This document shows positions 38,023-47,044 of a stretch of DNA of 64,000 nucleotides, piece by piece. The DNA is from Fredinandcohnia aciditolerans (GTDB taxonomy: Bacteria; Bacillota; Bacilli; Bacillales; Bacillaceae_L), in the NCBI GenBank assembly GCA_003640645.1, contig QGHH01000021.1:1-64000 (forward strand), read 5' to 3'. The position numbers were made by a program, and so were the translations under genes. The notes under the pieces are model-generated. The model saw only the letters and a list, made by a program, of their open reading frames with translations. It made no database searches and was not told the DNA's origin. Every line of letters begins with the position of its first letter. Position 1 is the first letter of the stretch.

Positions 38023-39894
38023 CTATTTTTTTATCCATACCCGATTCCCTTCTTCGCGAAGTGTGAGTTGCTGTTCGTCAAGTAACTCTATGAAAGGAAT
38101 GAGATATTTACGGGAAAGTGAAAGTATTTCTTTTGCTTCTGTTAAACTAAAACGTTCGTTTGTTTGAGCTTGTAGTTTAGCAACAGCTTTTTCAACAGCA
38201 TTTTTGTGAACTAATGTGTCTTCACCCAATAAGAATGCTTGCTTTGTTTTTAACAAATAGCCCTTAAGCTCATTTGCCGCTTGGTTCTTAATAGAAACTT
38301 CTTTAAAATAATCTCCCCATTTTTTTGGTTGAATAGCATCGTTGAGAAGTGAATCGACGATATTTTCCAATGGTCCTTTCGGTAGGCTCGGGTAAAAAGT
38401 TGCAACTGAAAGATATTGTTCATCCTTTTTAATGGCACTGTTTTGTAATAACACATTTATACAGTATTCAATTAAATTTTTGTCTTGTTTAATCTCTTGA
38501 CGAAGTTCTGCCTTACTCATACCTATTCGTAAAGGAAATTCTTTGTGATAATTGATTAATCTTTCAAGGATTGTTGCACTTAGTTCGGATATGGTTCGTT
38601 TCAGACTATACCCCTTCTCATTAACTTTAATATAACTTCCCGAGGATAAAATTTCTTTTACTTCTTCCTCTTGTAAAGAGGATAGTTGAATTAGCCTAAG
38701 CGTTGATAATAGCTTATGAGTCTGAAGTAAATCATCAATGATTTCTGATGGTGAACGCTCCTTTTGTTTTTTGAGCATATTTATGGTTTCTTCACCAAAT
38801 CTGTATTTCTGAGCTTGTGGCTGAGTAATCAATCCACCACCAAGTGTTTCAACTGGAGTGGGTCTTCGTAAAATAAACCTATCGCCACGACGTACAACTA
38901 TTTCATCATCTAATCGAATCTGACAAAGTATTTCATCCGTTGATTCCTGAACTTCATTCCGATCAAAAAAGACAATTTTTCCGTAAGCTTCAGTCGTACC
39001 TACATGTAACTTGACCGGAGAACGTTGCTTTAGTGGAATTGATAGTGATGAAACAAGCTTCAGTGAAACATCAATCATGTTAGTTACTTGAAAGTTTTCT
39101 GAATCAACTAGCACATCACCACGTCTAATCTCGTCTTTTGTTGCTCCGGTAATATTTAATGCCACCCGTTGCCCTGCCTGTGCCTGTTTTGTTTCTTGAT
39201 TATGAACCTGAATTTGGCGTATTTTAATCTTTTTTTCTGACGGCAAAAGGGTTAATTGACTGTCTTTTGTCACACTACCTTCAAACACTGTTCCTCTAAC
39301 AACCGTACCATGTCCTTGAACTGTAAATGCTTGGTCAATTGGCAGGCGAAATGATCCATGGCTATTTCTTTGGTTAAGATTTTTAAGTTCCTTTTGAATC
39401 GCTTGCTTTAGTTCGGGTATTCCGTTTCTTGATAAGCTATCAATATACAGGATTGGAGCATCCTTATAATCCGTATCGGCGAGTAATTCATTTATCTCAT
39501 CGACAGCGAGTTCCAGCAACTCCTTCTCTACCCTTTCAATCTTTGAAACCACAATCATACATTTCTTAATACCTAAAAATTTTAATATTTGGAGGTGTTC
39601 TTTTGTTTGTGGCATAACCCCTTCGTCCGCTGCAATCACAAGCAACACAAGATCAATCCCGGCAACACCGGCAATCATTTGTCTAATGAATCGTTCATGT
39701 CCAGGTACATCCACGATTGAGATATGCATTTCGTTATTTAATACAAGAGGTGCAAAGCCAGGCTCAATTGATATATTCCGTTCTTTTTCTTCTTTTAACC
39801 GATCAGTATCAACGCCTGTTAATGCTTTCGTGAGGGTTGTTTTTCCGTGGTCAATATGTCCCGCCATTCCAATGGTGTAATAGACTTCAGTCAT
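38023..39894 (-). CDS. selB: Selenocysteine-specific elongation factor
   Basis: 623 residues. SelB carries Sec-tRNA to the ribosome at UGA codons with a SECIS. EF-Tu-like G domain: GHIDHGKTT (residues 12-20), DVPGHERF and a deviating G4 box VVSKIE in place of NKxD. Two beta-barrels follow, then C-terminal winged-helix repeats that bind the SECIS hairpin. The C-terminal 250 residues fit this. It lies upstream of the selW-like gene (ten bases apart) and divergent from selC-selD. Confidence 0.95.
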   Translation of the reverse strand: MTEVYYTIGMAGHIDHGKTTLTKALTGVDTDRLKEEKERNISIEPGFAPLVLNNEMHISIVDVPGHERFIRQMIAGVAGIDLVLLVIAADEGVMPQTKEHLQILKFLGIKKCMIVVSKIERVEKELLELAVDEINELLADTDYKDAPILYIDSLSRNGIPELKQAIQKELKNLNQRNSHGSFRLPIDQAFTVQGHGTVVRGTVFEGSVTKDSQLTLLPSEKKIKIRQIQVHNQETKQAQAGQRVALNITGATKDEIRRGDVLVDSENFQVTNMIDVSLKLVSSLSIPLKQRSPVKLHVGTTEAYGKIVFFDRNEVQESTDEILCQIRLDDEIVVRRGDRFILRRPTPVETLGGGLITQPQAQKYRFGEETINMLKKQKERSPSEIIDDLLQTHKLLSTLRLIQLSSLQEEEVKEILSSGSYIKVNEKGYSLKRTISELSATILERLINYHKEFPLRIGMSKAELRQEIKQDKNLIEYCINVLLQNSAIKKDEQYLSVATFYPSLPKGPLENIVDSLLNDAIQPKKWGDYFKEVSIKNQAANELKGYLLKTKQAFLLGEDTLVHKNAVEKAVAKLQAQTNERFSLTEAKEILSLSRKYLIPFIELLDEQQLTLREEGNRVWIKK

Positions 39895-40029
39895 TATGTC
39901 CCTCCTCTCTTTTTATTACCGTAGTCTCTACCTTCTACTTTACTAGGAAGCCTGAAGCAATTTCAAGCAGGATGATTATTATTTGCCTTGAAAATAGATT
40001 CCTGTATATAATGAAAGGTGTTCCTTTTT

Positions 40030-40126
40030 GGGGTTGGCTGGGTGACTGGTGTCCCCCTGGGTCTTCAAAACCCTGAGGGAGGCGTGTGTCGTCTCTGGTG
40101 GGTTCGATTCCCACACAGTCCCGCCA
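40030..40126 (+). tRNA. selC: tRNA-Sec (anticodon TCA)
   Basis: A 97-base tRNA including encoded CCA. Acceptor strands G30-G37 and 115-122 pair over 7 of 8 positions (with wobbles). D arm GAC-TGGT-GTC. Anticodon loop CTTCAAA with TCA at 40065-40067. A long variable arm GAGGCG-TGTGT-CGTCTC of 6 bp. T arm GTGGG-TTCGATT-CCCAC. Size, 8+5 architecture and anticodon mark it as selenocysteine tRNA. It lies 51 bases before selD. Confidence 0.95.
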
Positions 40127-40176
40127 ATATTGTTTATATAAATGAAATGAAAAAAAGTGTGGAAGGAGTGAAGTTG

Positions 40177-41229
40177 ATGTCTAAGAAGGAAGAAATCATT
40201 AAATTGACCTCCCTTTCAACAAAGGCTGGCTGAGGATGCAAAATCGGTCCTGAGGACCTGACGCAGGTTCTGCGTCATTTACCCAAAGCTACGCCAAATC
40301 CTAATTTATTAGTTGGTCTTGATACGCCTGATGATGCAGGAGTATATAAAATCAGTGATGATCTTGCGCTTGTGCAAACACTGGACTTTTTCACCCCAAT
40401 TGTGGACGACCCATATATGTTTGGGCAAATTGCTGCAGCAAATGCTTTAAGTGATGTCTACGCAATGGGGGGTAAGCCGATTACGGTTATGAACATCGTC
40501 GCCTTCCCTATTAATACATTAGATAAAAGTATTTTAGCCGACATCTTAGCCGGTGCTGCGGAAAAAGTAAGAGAATCAGGAGCTTCATTAGTTGGTGGAC
40601 ACTCCATCGATGACAAGGAGCCAAAATTCGGCTTATCCGTGACAGGTACTGTTCATCCCAATCGAATTCGTGCAAATGTCGGTGCAAAGCCTGGTGACCG
40701 CCTTATTTTAACTAAGCCAATCGGGGTCGGGATATTAACAACAGCTATTAAGAGAGACCTACTAGAGGCTAAAGATATCAAAAAAGTAACAGAAGTCATG
40801 GCAACTTTAAATAAAAATGCTGCCGAGGTAATGGAAGAATATCATGTTCATGCTTGTACAGATGTTACAGGATTTGGTCTCCTCGGTCACGCAATGGAAA
40901 TGGCTGAAGGAAGCCAAGTTGGCATGACGATTCAGTACGAAAATGTCCCAATTTTGTCAAGAACGAAAGAACTCGCTAAACAAAACGTAGTTCCAGGCGG
41001 AACAAAGAAAAATCATGCTTGGTTGGCAGAACGAATTGAGTATAGTTCTGGTCTTGATGAACTAGATCAACTCATTCTTTGTGATGCAATCACATCAGGT
41101 GGACTTCTTGTATCTGTTCCAGAAGCTGAAGCCGAAAAAATGCTGCAAAAACTACATGAAAACAATGTAGAAGCGAGCATAATTGGTGAAGTAACAAGCG
41201 AAAAACCTGGAATGATTAAGGTAATTTAA
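40177..41229 (+). CDS. selD: Selenide, water dikinase, itself a selenoprotein
   Basis: 350 residues. It makes selenophosphate from selenide and ATP. Starts MSKKEEIIKLTSLSTKAG, then UGA at 40231-40233 (residue 19), then GCKIGPEDL. The family has C-G-C or U-G-C here, so UGA encodes the catalytic selenocysteine. The frame continues without break through DTPDDAGVY, GGKPITVMNI, SLVGGHSIDDKEPKFGL and TDVTGFGLLGHAMEMA. GGAAGGAG precedes the ATG. A gene caller that stops at UGA would start it falsely near 40372. SelD making its own selenocysteine is a known autocatalytic arrangement. Confidence 0.97.
40259..40277 (+). promoter_or_regulatory. Bacterial SECIS hairpin of selD
   Basis: TGACGCA-GGTTC-TGCGTCA: a perfect 7-bp stem with a GGUUC loop, 32 bases from the UGA to the loop. 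A second small hairpin GGTCC-TGA-GGACC (40046-40058 region of the coding stretch, at 40246-40258) is stacked directly before it. Both fit within the UGA-proximal coding sequence as bSECIS requires. Confidence 0.85.
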
Positions 41230-41254
41230 AGGACTCTAGTTTGAGTCCTTTTTA
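41228..41254 (+). terminator. Intrinsic terminator of selD
   Basis: AAAGGACTC/GAGTCCTTT stem with a TAGTTT loop followed by TT. It separates selD from the transporter genes, although some read-through is possible. Confidence 0.8.
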
Positions 41255-41312
41255 GGTTGATAGGAAATAATAACTTTAACTTTAATGTAATTTACAAAAT
41301 GAGGTGTCAAAT

Positions 41313-42206
41313 TTGAAAACGAAAACGATTTATGTTTTTTTCCTAGTTTTAACCCTCCTTCTTACGGCTTGTGGTTCAAACACTAGTGATGAAAACGAAA
41401 ATGAGAAAGAAGAATCTTTTACAATTGGAGTTATTCCAGTCCAAACGGTTGGTGAAATGGAGACAGCAATGGATAAGCTTCAGACTGTATTAACGGAAAA
41501 ATTAAACCGCGACGTGTCAGTTGAAGTGTATCCTGACTATAACGGTGTAGTAGAAGCGATGAATTATGACAAAATTGATATGGCCTATTTTGGTCCACTA
41601 ACCTATGTTGTTGCCCACGAAAAAAGTGGTGCAAAAGCAATCATCACCCAATTGATTGATGGTGAGCCATTTTATCATTCTTATATCATTACTCATAAAG
41701 ACAGTCCTTTAAATTCGATTGAAGATTTGGTCGCTAACTCAAAAGAAATTGATTTTGCATTTGGTGATATTAACTCAACATCAGGATCTCTCATTCCTTC
41801 TATCGAATTAGAAGATCAAGGTGTGTTTAAATCTGAAGATGAGCACAATTTTAAAACGGTTCGATATACTGGTTCACATGATGCCACAGCCTTAGCGGTA
41901 CAAAATCAACAAGTCGGTGCCGGAGCTATCGATAGTGCAATCTATAATCAGTTAGTTGAATCTGGAAAAGTAGATGGTTCGTTAATTAAAACAATTTGGC
42001 AATCTGAAAAATTGTTTCAATACCCATGGGCTGTACATAAAGATACTGATGACGAAACCATTCAAAAACTTAAAGATGCCTTCTTAGCCATTGAAGATGA
42101 AGAAATATTAGCAGCGTTTGGCGCGAGCGGTTTTACAGAAGCAACGGATGAGGACTATGAGAGCATCCGGAAAGCTGCAATCAAACAAGGAATTATTAAT
42201 GAATAG
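41313..42206 (+). CDS. PhnD-like substrate-binding lipoprotein, putative selenium-oxyanion transporter
   Basis: 297 residues with a TTG start at 41313 (GAGGTG six bases before). Signal peptide ending in the lipobox LLTACGS, so it is a lipoprotein. It belongs to the phosphate/phosphite/phosphonate-binding family (PhnD): IGVIPVQTVGEMETAMDKL, AYFGPLTYVVAHEKSGAKAI, SGSLIPS, and AVQNQQVGAGAIDSA. A PhnD-like subfamily that occurs next to selD is, as I recall, annotated as putative selenate-binding. The position behind selC-selD supports selenium uptake over phosphonate; no C-P lyase genes are near. Confidence 0.82.
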   Translation: MKTKTIYVFFLVLTLLLTACGSNTSDENENEKEESFTIGVIPVQTVGEMETAMDKLQTVLTEKLNRDVSVEVYPDYNGVVEAMNYDKIDMAYFGPLTYVVAHEKSGAKAIITQLIDGEPFYHSYIITHKDSPLNSIEDLVANSKEIDFAFGDINSTSGSLIPSIELEDQGVFKSEDEHNFKTVRYTGSHDATALAVQNQQVGAGAIDSAIYNQLVESGKVDGSLIKTIWQSEKLFQYPWAVHKDTDDETIQKLKDAFLAIEDEEILAAFGASGFTEATDEDYESIRKAAIKQGIINE

Positions 42207-42217
42207 AGCTGATTCAT

Positions 42218-42973
42218 ATGTGGTTTAAACGAACTACTTTTCTAACTGTAGTTCTATTGGTTATTGCAATTTTTGTTAGTATGAGATTAACCGAATTCGA
42301 CTTATCAAAATTTCGTGATTTTCGAAATATGATAGATTTTCTTTCACAATGGTTTCCAATTGATTTTACAGCATTACCTCTATTGTTATGGGATAGTGCT
42401 GAGACCCTTGCGATGGCATTTCTAGGAAGTTTTTTCGGGCTTATCATCGCGTTACCGATTAGCTTTCTTGGGGCCAAGAACACCTCTTCATCGGGCATAA
42501 TTTACAATGTAGTCCGGATCTTAATGAGCTTTGTCCGTTCAATACCGGAAATTGTGTTTGGATTGATTTTATTAACGGCACTGGGGCTTGGCCCCTTTCC
42601 TGCTGTGTTAGCTATAATGTTTCACAATATAGGTGTTCTTGGAAAATTAATTTCCGAATTGATTGAATCAGCTGAACCCGGTCCACAGGAAGCCATGAGA
42701 GCTGTTGGAACAAAAAACTGGTTAGCATCTCTTTTTAGCATCCTACCGCAAATTTGGCCAAATGTCTTATCACAATATTTTTATCGGTTTGAGGTTGCGA
42801 TCCGCACTTCCCTCATACTCGGATTTATTGGAGGTGGCGGGATTGGGCAGCGTCTTTTTAATGACTTTAAAAGTTTTCAATATTCATCTGTATCGTTGGA
42901 CGTTTTACTCATCATGGTAATTGTCATTATTGTGGACTCGTTTGGAAGTTATGTTCGGAATAAAGTGATTTGA
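42218..42973 (+). CDS. PhnE-like ABC transporter permease
   Basis: 251 residues with about five or six membrane segments. It carries the inner-membrane EAA loop region EAMRAVGTKNWLASLFSILPQIWPNVLSQYFYRFE typical of binding-protein-dependent importers, and FVRSIPEIVFGLILLTALGLGPFPAVLAI as in PhnE. The ATG has only a weak ribosome binding site and lies 11 bases after the binding-protein stop, so translational coupling is likely. Second component of the putative selenium-oxyanion importer. Confidence 0.87.
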   Translation: MWFKRTTFLTVVLLVIAIFVSMRLTEFDLSKFRDFRNMIDFLSQWFPIDFTALPLLLWDSAETLAMAFLGSFFGLIIALPISFLGAKNTSSSGIIYNVVRILMSFVRSIPEIVFGLILLTALGLGPFPAVLAIMFHNIGVLGKLISELIESAEPGPQEAMRAVGTKNWLASLFSILPQIWPNVLSQYFYRFEVAIRTSLILGFIGGGGIGQRLFNDFKSFQYSSVSLDVLLIMVIVIIVDSFGSYVRNKVI

Positions 42974-43027
42974 AGTTGATAAATCAGTACAAAGAAGCAA
43001 TGACGCTTTGAATGGGGTATGTGTGTA

Positions 43028-43765
43028 ATGATTGAGTTGAAGGATGTAACGGTGTACTATCCAAATACAAATAGACCTGCATTGAAAACAGTAAATCTTC
43101 ACCTAGTTGAAGGAGAATTTGTTTGTGTGCTTGGCAAAAGCGGTGCGGGTAAATCAACGCTCATCCGTTGTATGAACGGTCTTCAACAGCCAACAAGTGG
43201 TGAAGTATTTTTTGATGGAGAACGATTTACAAATAAAACGAGTGAAGAACAGCGCCTCGTACGGAGAGAAGTCGGAATGATTTTTCAGCATTTTAACCTC
43301 ATTCCCCGCTTGACCGTATTGCAAAATACATTAACAGGGATGTTTGGTTATCGGAGTTCTATGAGGAATTTACTCGGGATCTTTTCGAACGAAGAAATTG
43401 ACCAAGCAAAACGTGTGTTAGGAGTTGTCGGTCTTTCTGAATTTGAAAATCGTCGGATTGAACATTTGAGTGGTGGTCAAAAGCAGCGTGTTGGAATTGC
43501 ACGCGCTTTATTACAAAAACCTCGTGTGTTTTTAGGAGACGAACCGGTGGCAAGCTTAGATCCAGGCACGGCTAATCGTATAATCTCTTTATTAAAGGAA
43601 TTGCATGAGCGCCATGGACTCCTTTCTGTTATGAATCTACATGATGTTGAACTAGCAAAGCAATTTGCTTCAAGAATTATAGCTCTAAAAAGTGGTGAAA
43701 TCATTTTTGACGGAAAACCTGAACATTTTACTGAAGAAATTTATAGACAAACATACCATTCATGA
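43028..43765 (+). CDS. PhnC-like ABC transporter ATP-binding protein
   Basis: 245 residues. Walker A GKSGAGKST (about residue 35), Q-loop MIFQHFNL, signature LSGGQKQR and Walker B VFLGDEPVASLDPGT. This is the PhnC type of importer ATPase. The start at 43028 (MIELKDVTVYYP) is chosen over an upstream in-frame start because it begins the domain. It completes the three-gene importer downstream of selD. Confidence 0.9.
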   Translation: MIELKDVTVYYPNTNRPALKTVNLHLVEGEFVCVLGKSGAGKSTLIRCMNGLQQPTSGEVFFDGERFTNKTSEEQRLVRREVGMIFQHFNLIPRLTVLQNTLTGMFGYRSSMRNLLGIFSNEEIDQAKRVLGVVGLSEFENRRIEHLSGGQKQRVGIARALLQKPRVFLGDEPVASLDPGTANRIISLLKELHERHGLLSVMNLHDVELAKQFASRIIALKSGEIIFDGKPEHFTEEIYRQTYHS

Positions 43766-43850
43766 AAAATATCCATTGAGAGGAAGTAATTGTTTTCTTT
43801 TTCGTGAATTGATATAATTTTTTATATTAATAGAAAAGAAGGTACATGCT

Positions 43851-44951
43851 TTGACGAAAAAGAAATTACAATACTGGCTTATTCAGATCCTTTTGATTTT
43901 AACGATTATCTATGTTTCAACGAAAATTACCTTTCTGTTTGAACCAATTGGTGTGTTTTTCTCTACAATCTTTTTTCCAATTTTGATTACTGGATTTCTT
44001 TATTTTCTATTAAATCCTGTCGTCAAATTTCTACATCGCCATAAAGTTCCAAAGAGTATAGGGATCATCATTATTTACGTAGCGTTTTTTGGGTTAATAA
44101 TGTTAGCAGTCGGAAACTTAGTCCCGGTTATTACAAAACAATTTTCAGCCTTAGGTAATGCCCTACCTGGTTATGCCAACCAAGTGATGGACTTTTTTGA
44201 GAATGTTACAAAGTCCTCGGAATTTAAGTGGATTCAAGATGAACAACAGGAGCTTTTAAAAACGATTGAAGAAAAACTAATTGCTTTTGCAAATACTCTT
44301 CCAAACCGTATAACGGGTGGTATTACGCAAATTATTGGCTTTGTGACGAATATTGCAATTATTCTTGTGACTGTGCCTTTCCTTTTGTTTTATATGTTCA
44401 AAGATGGCGACCGTTTCCCTCAAGCAATTGCAAGATTTTTTCCTACCGATTACAGAGATGAGGCTTTAACCATCTTAAAAGAAACCGGTGAGACGCTCTC
44501 TGCTTATATTCAAGGTCAAGTTACAGTAGCTCTAGCAGTTGGAACCCTATCATTTATTGGGTATTTAATTATTGACTTACCGTTTGCACTTGTTATGGCA
44601 TTAATTGTTGCGGTGACGAATATTATTCCGTATGTCGGACCATTTCTCGGTGGTGCACCAGCAGTCATTGTTGGTTTATTTGACTCACCTGCGAAAGCAT
44701 TGTTAGTCGTTTTAGTGATTGTCGTCGCACAGCAAATTGAAGGGAATGTGCTGTCTCCTCTTATCCTTGGTAAAACATTAGATACACACCCTGCTACGAT
44801 CATTATTCTTTTACTTGCAGCTGGAAATCTGGCAGGAGTATTAGGGATGATCCTAGCCATTCCAACCTATGCGGTTATCAAAACGATTGTCATCAATATT
44901 GTGAAATTCCTGAAAGCCAAGAAAAAGGCCGAACTAACAACAGATGTCTAA
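43851..44951 (+). CDS. AI-2E family transporter
   Basis: 366 residues, TTG start with GAAGGT seven bases before. Seven or eight membrane segments in the family order: three at the N-terminus, a soluble stretch (residues about 95-150) and four at the C-terminus with NIIPYVGPFLGGAPAVIVGLFDSP and GNVLSPLILGKTLDTHPATII, the AI-2E (UPF0118/TqsA) signature. Bacillus paralogues (YrrI, YueF, YtvI) have unclear substrates; some members are Na+/H+ antiporters. A terminator follows. Confidence 0.9.
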   Translation: MTKKKLQYWLIQILLILTIIYVSTKITFLFEPIGVFFSTIFFPILITGFLYFLLNPVVKFLHRHKVPKSIGIIIIYVAFFGLIMLAVGNLVPVITKQFSALGNALPGYANQVMDFFENVTKSSEFKWIQDEQQELLKTIEEKLIAFANTLPNRITGGITQIIGFVTNIAIILVTVPFLLFYMFKDGDRFPQAIARFFPTDYRDEALTILKETGETLSAYIQGQVTVALAVGTLSFIGYLIIDLPFALVMALIVAVTNIIPYVGPFLGGAPAVIVGLFDSPAKALLVVLVIVVAQQIEGNVLSPLILGKTLDTHPATIIILLLAAGNLAGVLGMILAIPTYAVIKTIVINIVKFLKAKKKAELTTDV

Positions 44952-44955
44952 ATAA

Positions 44956-44983
44956 AAACCACGGGACTTATGTTCCGTGGTTT
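44956..44983. terminator. Bidirectional intrinsic terminator
   Basis: AAACCACGG/CCGTGGTTT stem between the convergent transporter and LLM oxidoreductase genes. Confidence 0.88.
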
Positions 44984-44984
44984 G

Positions 44985-46001
44985 TTAGTCTGATAAAGTA
45001 CTTTTAAGGCCCATCTCTCCTGCTATTAATTCATAGGATTTGAGCCGATCCTTAGGAGAATGTGTAATGGTTACGATCATTAGTTCATCGGCTTGATATG
45101 CTTGTTGAAGCTTAAAGAGTCTGTTCTTTACTTCCATTGGGTCTCCAATGATGACCTTTTGTTTCATTTTTTCAAAACCCTCGTAAAGATTTTTCTTTTC
45201 TAGGTATTCCTTCGCTTCTGAAATGGAGGGAATTCCCCCGCTGCCTTCTTTTTTATCTCTTTGCTTCCCCCAGATATAAGAACTTAACGCAATATCCTCG
45301 GCTTTTTCCTGTGTTTCAGCACAAATGGCGGAAACAGTAACAATTACTTGTGGCTTGTCTCCTTCATTTCGCGCTACAAAGTTTTTAAGATATTCTCTCA
45401 CAATCTCTTCGCCGTCATTGTCGCTCATAAATAACCCAAAGGTGTAAGATAGCCCTTTTTCAGCAGCGAGTATAGCGCTCTTTTTGCTTGTTCCCAAAAG
45501 CCAAGGAACTGGCGGTGTTTCTGGGATTGGAGCAGCTTTTACGTTTGCAAATTCATGGCCAGGTGGAAAATCAAGATGTATGAAATGTAAAAGCATATCA
45601 ATTAATTCTGGCATTTTCCAAACCTGTTGCAAAAAATTATCAGATAATGCATTGGTTGCTTCTGCTGAACCACCAGGAGCCCTTCCAATTCCGATGTCAA
45701 TACGATCGGGAAAAAGTGTTCCGAGCATGTTGTAGACCTCAGCTACTTTATAAGGTTTATAGTGAGGGAGTAAAACAGCGCCAGAACCGATTCGAATTGA
45801 TTTGGTATGAGCTCCGATAAAACCAAGCATCACCTCAGGTGCAGGACAGGCTAATCCTGTTAAGTCGTGATGCTCAGCAATCCAATATCGAGTATATCCT
45901 AATCGTTCCCCTGCTTGGGCTAGTTTCATTGATTCCACCAATGCTTCTTGTGGTGTTTGATTTGCAGAAATGGGAGCTTGATCTAAAATACTTAATCGCA
46001 T
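44985..46001 (-). CDS. LLM-class flavin-dependent oxidoreductase
   Basis: 338 residues, luciferase-like alpha/beta barrel. It has LSILDQAPIS at the N-terminus, AEHHDLTGLACPAPEV, IRIGSGAVLLPHYKPYKVAEVYNMLGTLFPDRIDIGIGRAPG and a typical C-terminal helix. It matches the MsnO8/YceB-type group of single-domain LLM enzymes, which use reduced flavin. The substrate is unknown. AAGGGAG precedes the ATG. It is probably transcribed with the two genes upstream of it (46017 and 46304). Confidence 0.9.
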   Translation of the reverse strand: MRLSILDQAPISANQTPQEALVESMKLAQAGERLGYTRYWIAEHHDLTGLACPAPEVMLGFIGAHTKSIRIGSGAVLLPHYKPYKVAEVYNMLGTLFPDRIDIGIGRAPGGSAEATNALSDNFLQQVWKMPELIDMLLHFIHLDFPPGHEFANVKAAPIPETPPVPWLLGTSKKSAILAAEKGLSYTFGLFMSDNDGEEIVREYLKNFVARNEGDKPQVIVTVSAICAETQEKAEDIALSSYIWGKQRDKKEGSGGIPSISEAKEYLEKKNLYEGFEKMKQKVIIGDPMEVKNRLFKLQQAYQADELMIVTITHSPKDRLKSYELIAGEMGLKSTLSD

Positions 46002-46016
46002 ATTTTTGACTCCCTT

Positions 46017-46301
46017 CTATTCTTTTATTTCACTAAGAGTCAGTCTAAAAAGTCCAATCTGTTCTTTTTCATAAAGATTCGTGATTGAAGTTGAGTATTC
46101 CTGGATATTCACTTTACAATCTATATGTTGTTCTGGCACTTTTAAGTGAAAAATTCCTTTGTATAATAATGTTGTTACATCATGGTATTCTTCGGTTGTT
46201 ACGTTGAAATCAACTTTCACTAACAATAACCCATTTTTTATCTCTTCATCGTAATCTATATCGTTCAATTTATAATCGTTTAAGTATATTGCGGTAACCA
46301 T
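46017..46301 (-). CDS. DUF3219 (YkvR-like) protein
   Basis: 94 residues. Small acidic beta-rich protein with EEYHDVTTLLYKGIFHLKVPEQ and YSTSITNLYEKEQIG, which recalls B. subtilis YkvR (DUF3219). The function is unknown. The start at 46301 is chosen because GAGGAG lies eight bases upstream; it partly overlaps the end of the methyltransferase gene region. Confidence 0.75.
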   Translation of the reverse strand: MVTAIYLNDYKLNDIDYDEEIKNGLLLVKVDFNVTTEEYHDVTTLLYKGIFHLKVPEQHIDCKVNIQEYSTSITNLYEKEQIGLFRLTLSEIKE

Positions 46302-46303
46302 TG

Positions 46304-46906
46304 TCAGCACTCCTCTTTACTATTTCTTATTTCCATCACAATGAATAATCCTCTATAAAATTCTTTACGTTCAATAATTTTTAATCCATTTTGACTAACG
46401 AGTTTTTCTGTTTCCCGATTTAAACAACATCCATCACAAACTTTTTTCCATGCAGGAGTGAGCCAATCCTGTAGTTTTGATAAAAATGGATTTCTCATTT
46501 TTACATGCTCAAACATGAGAATTGTTCCATTTGGTTTACAAACCCTTTTCATTTCTAGTATCGCTTTTTCAGCGTCTGGAATCGTGCAAAACACAAGTGT
46601 TGCTACTACGGTATCGAATGTATGATCTTCAAAAGGTAGTTTTTCAGCACCCGCTTGAACAATGTCAATCGGCACAATAGCTTGTGATTTATTATTAATA
46701 GCTCTGCTCGTCATTTGTGAATTAGGTTCGATTGCGGTGACACTTTGAACGTTCTGGTAAAGCGGGAAATTGATACCTGTTCCTGAACCCAGTTCGAGTA
46801 CTTGTCCAGTTGCTTTTTTGAGCAAACGTCGACGAATCGAGCTGAATTTTCTTTTTTCAAGTGGTTTCATAAAAAAATCGTATAGCGACGGAAATAATGA
46901 ACTCAT
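46304..46906 (-). CDS. Class I SAM-dependent methyltransferase
   Basis: 200 residues. SAM-binding motif I VLELGSGTGINFPLY, motif II AIEPNSQM, and FDTVVATLVFCTIPDAEKAILEMKRVCKPNG, which resembles the UbiE/phospholipid and METTL7-like group. The C-terminal CDGCCLNRETE contains a CxxCC cluster. The substrate cannot be inferred. It is the first gene of a three-gene minus-strand run. Confidence 0.85.
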   Translation of the reverse strand: MSSLFPSLYDFFMKPLEKRKFSSIRRRLLKKATGQVLELGSGTGINFPLYQNVQSVTAIEPNSQMTSRAINNKSQAIVPIDIVQAGAEKLPFEDHTFDTVVATLVFCTIPDAEKAILEMKRVCKPNGTILMFEHVKMRNPFLSKLQDWLTPAWKKVCDGCCLNRETEKLVSQNGLKIIERKEFYRGLFIVMEIRNSKEEC

Positions 46907-47044
46907 TCTTTCAACTCCATTAGCCTCAATTACTTTGATTATATAATAAGTGGGTTATGATTTTCGAATAATTGGTATGCAGTAGGAACATGTAATGCTA
47001 AAATGGGTAAGATAAAAATAAGCTTGGTTAAGGAGTTGTATGTT

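Noticed and set aside
40372-41229. SelD as a shorter protein starting at 40372
   Set aside because: The conserved N-terminus continues upstream through a UGA at 40231 in the UGC context of selenocysteine SelD, with a proper start and ribosome binding site at 40177.
41313-43765. Phosphonate importer and C-P lyase cluster
   Set aside because: No phnG-M, phosphonatase or other phosphonate genes are present; the position behind selC-selD fits selenium uptake better.
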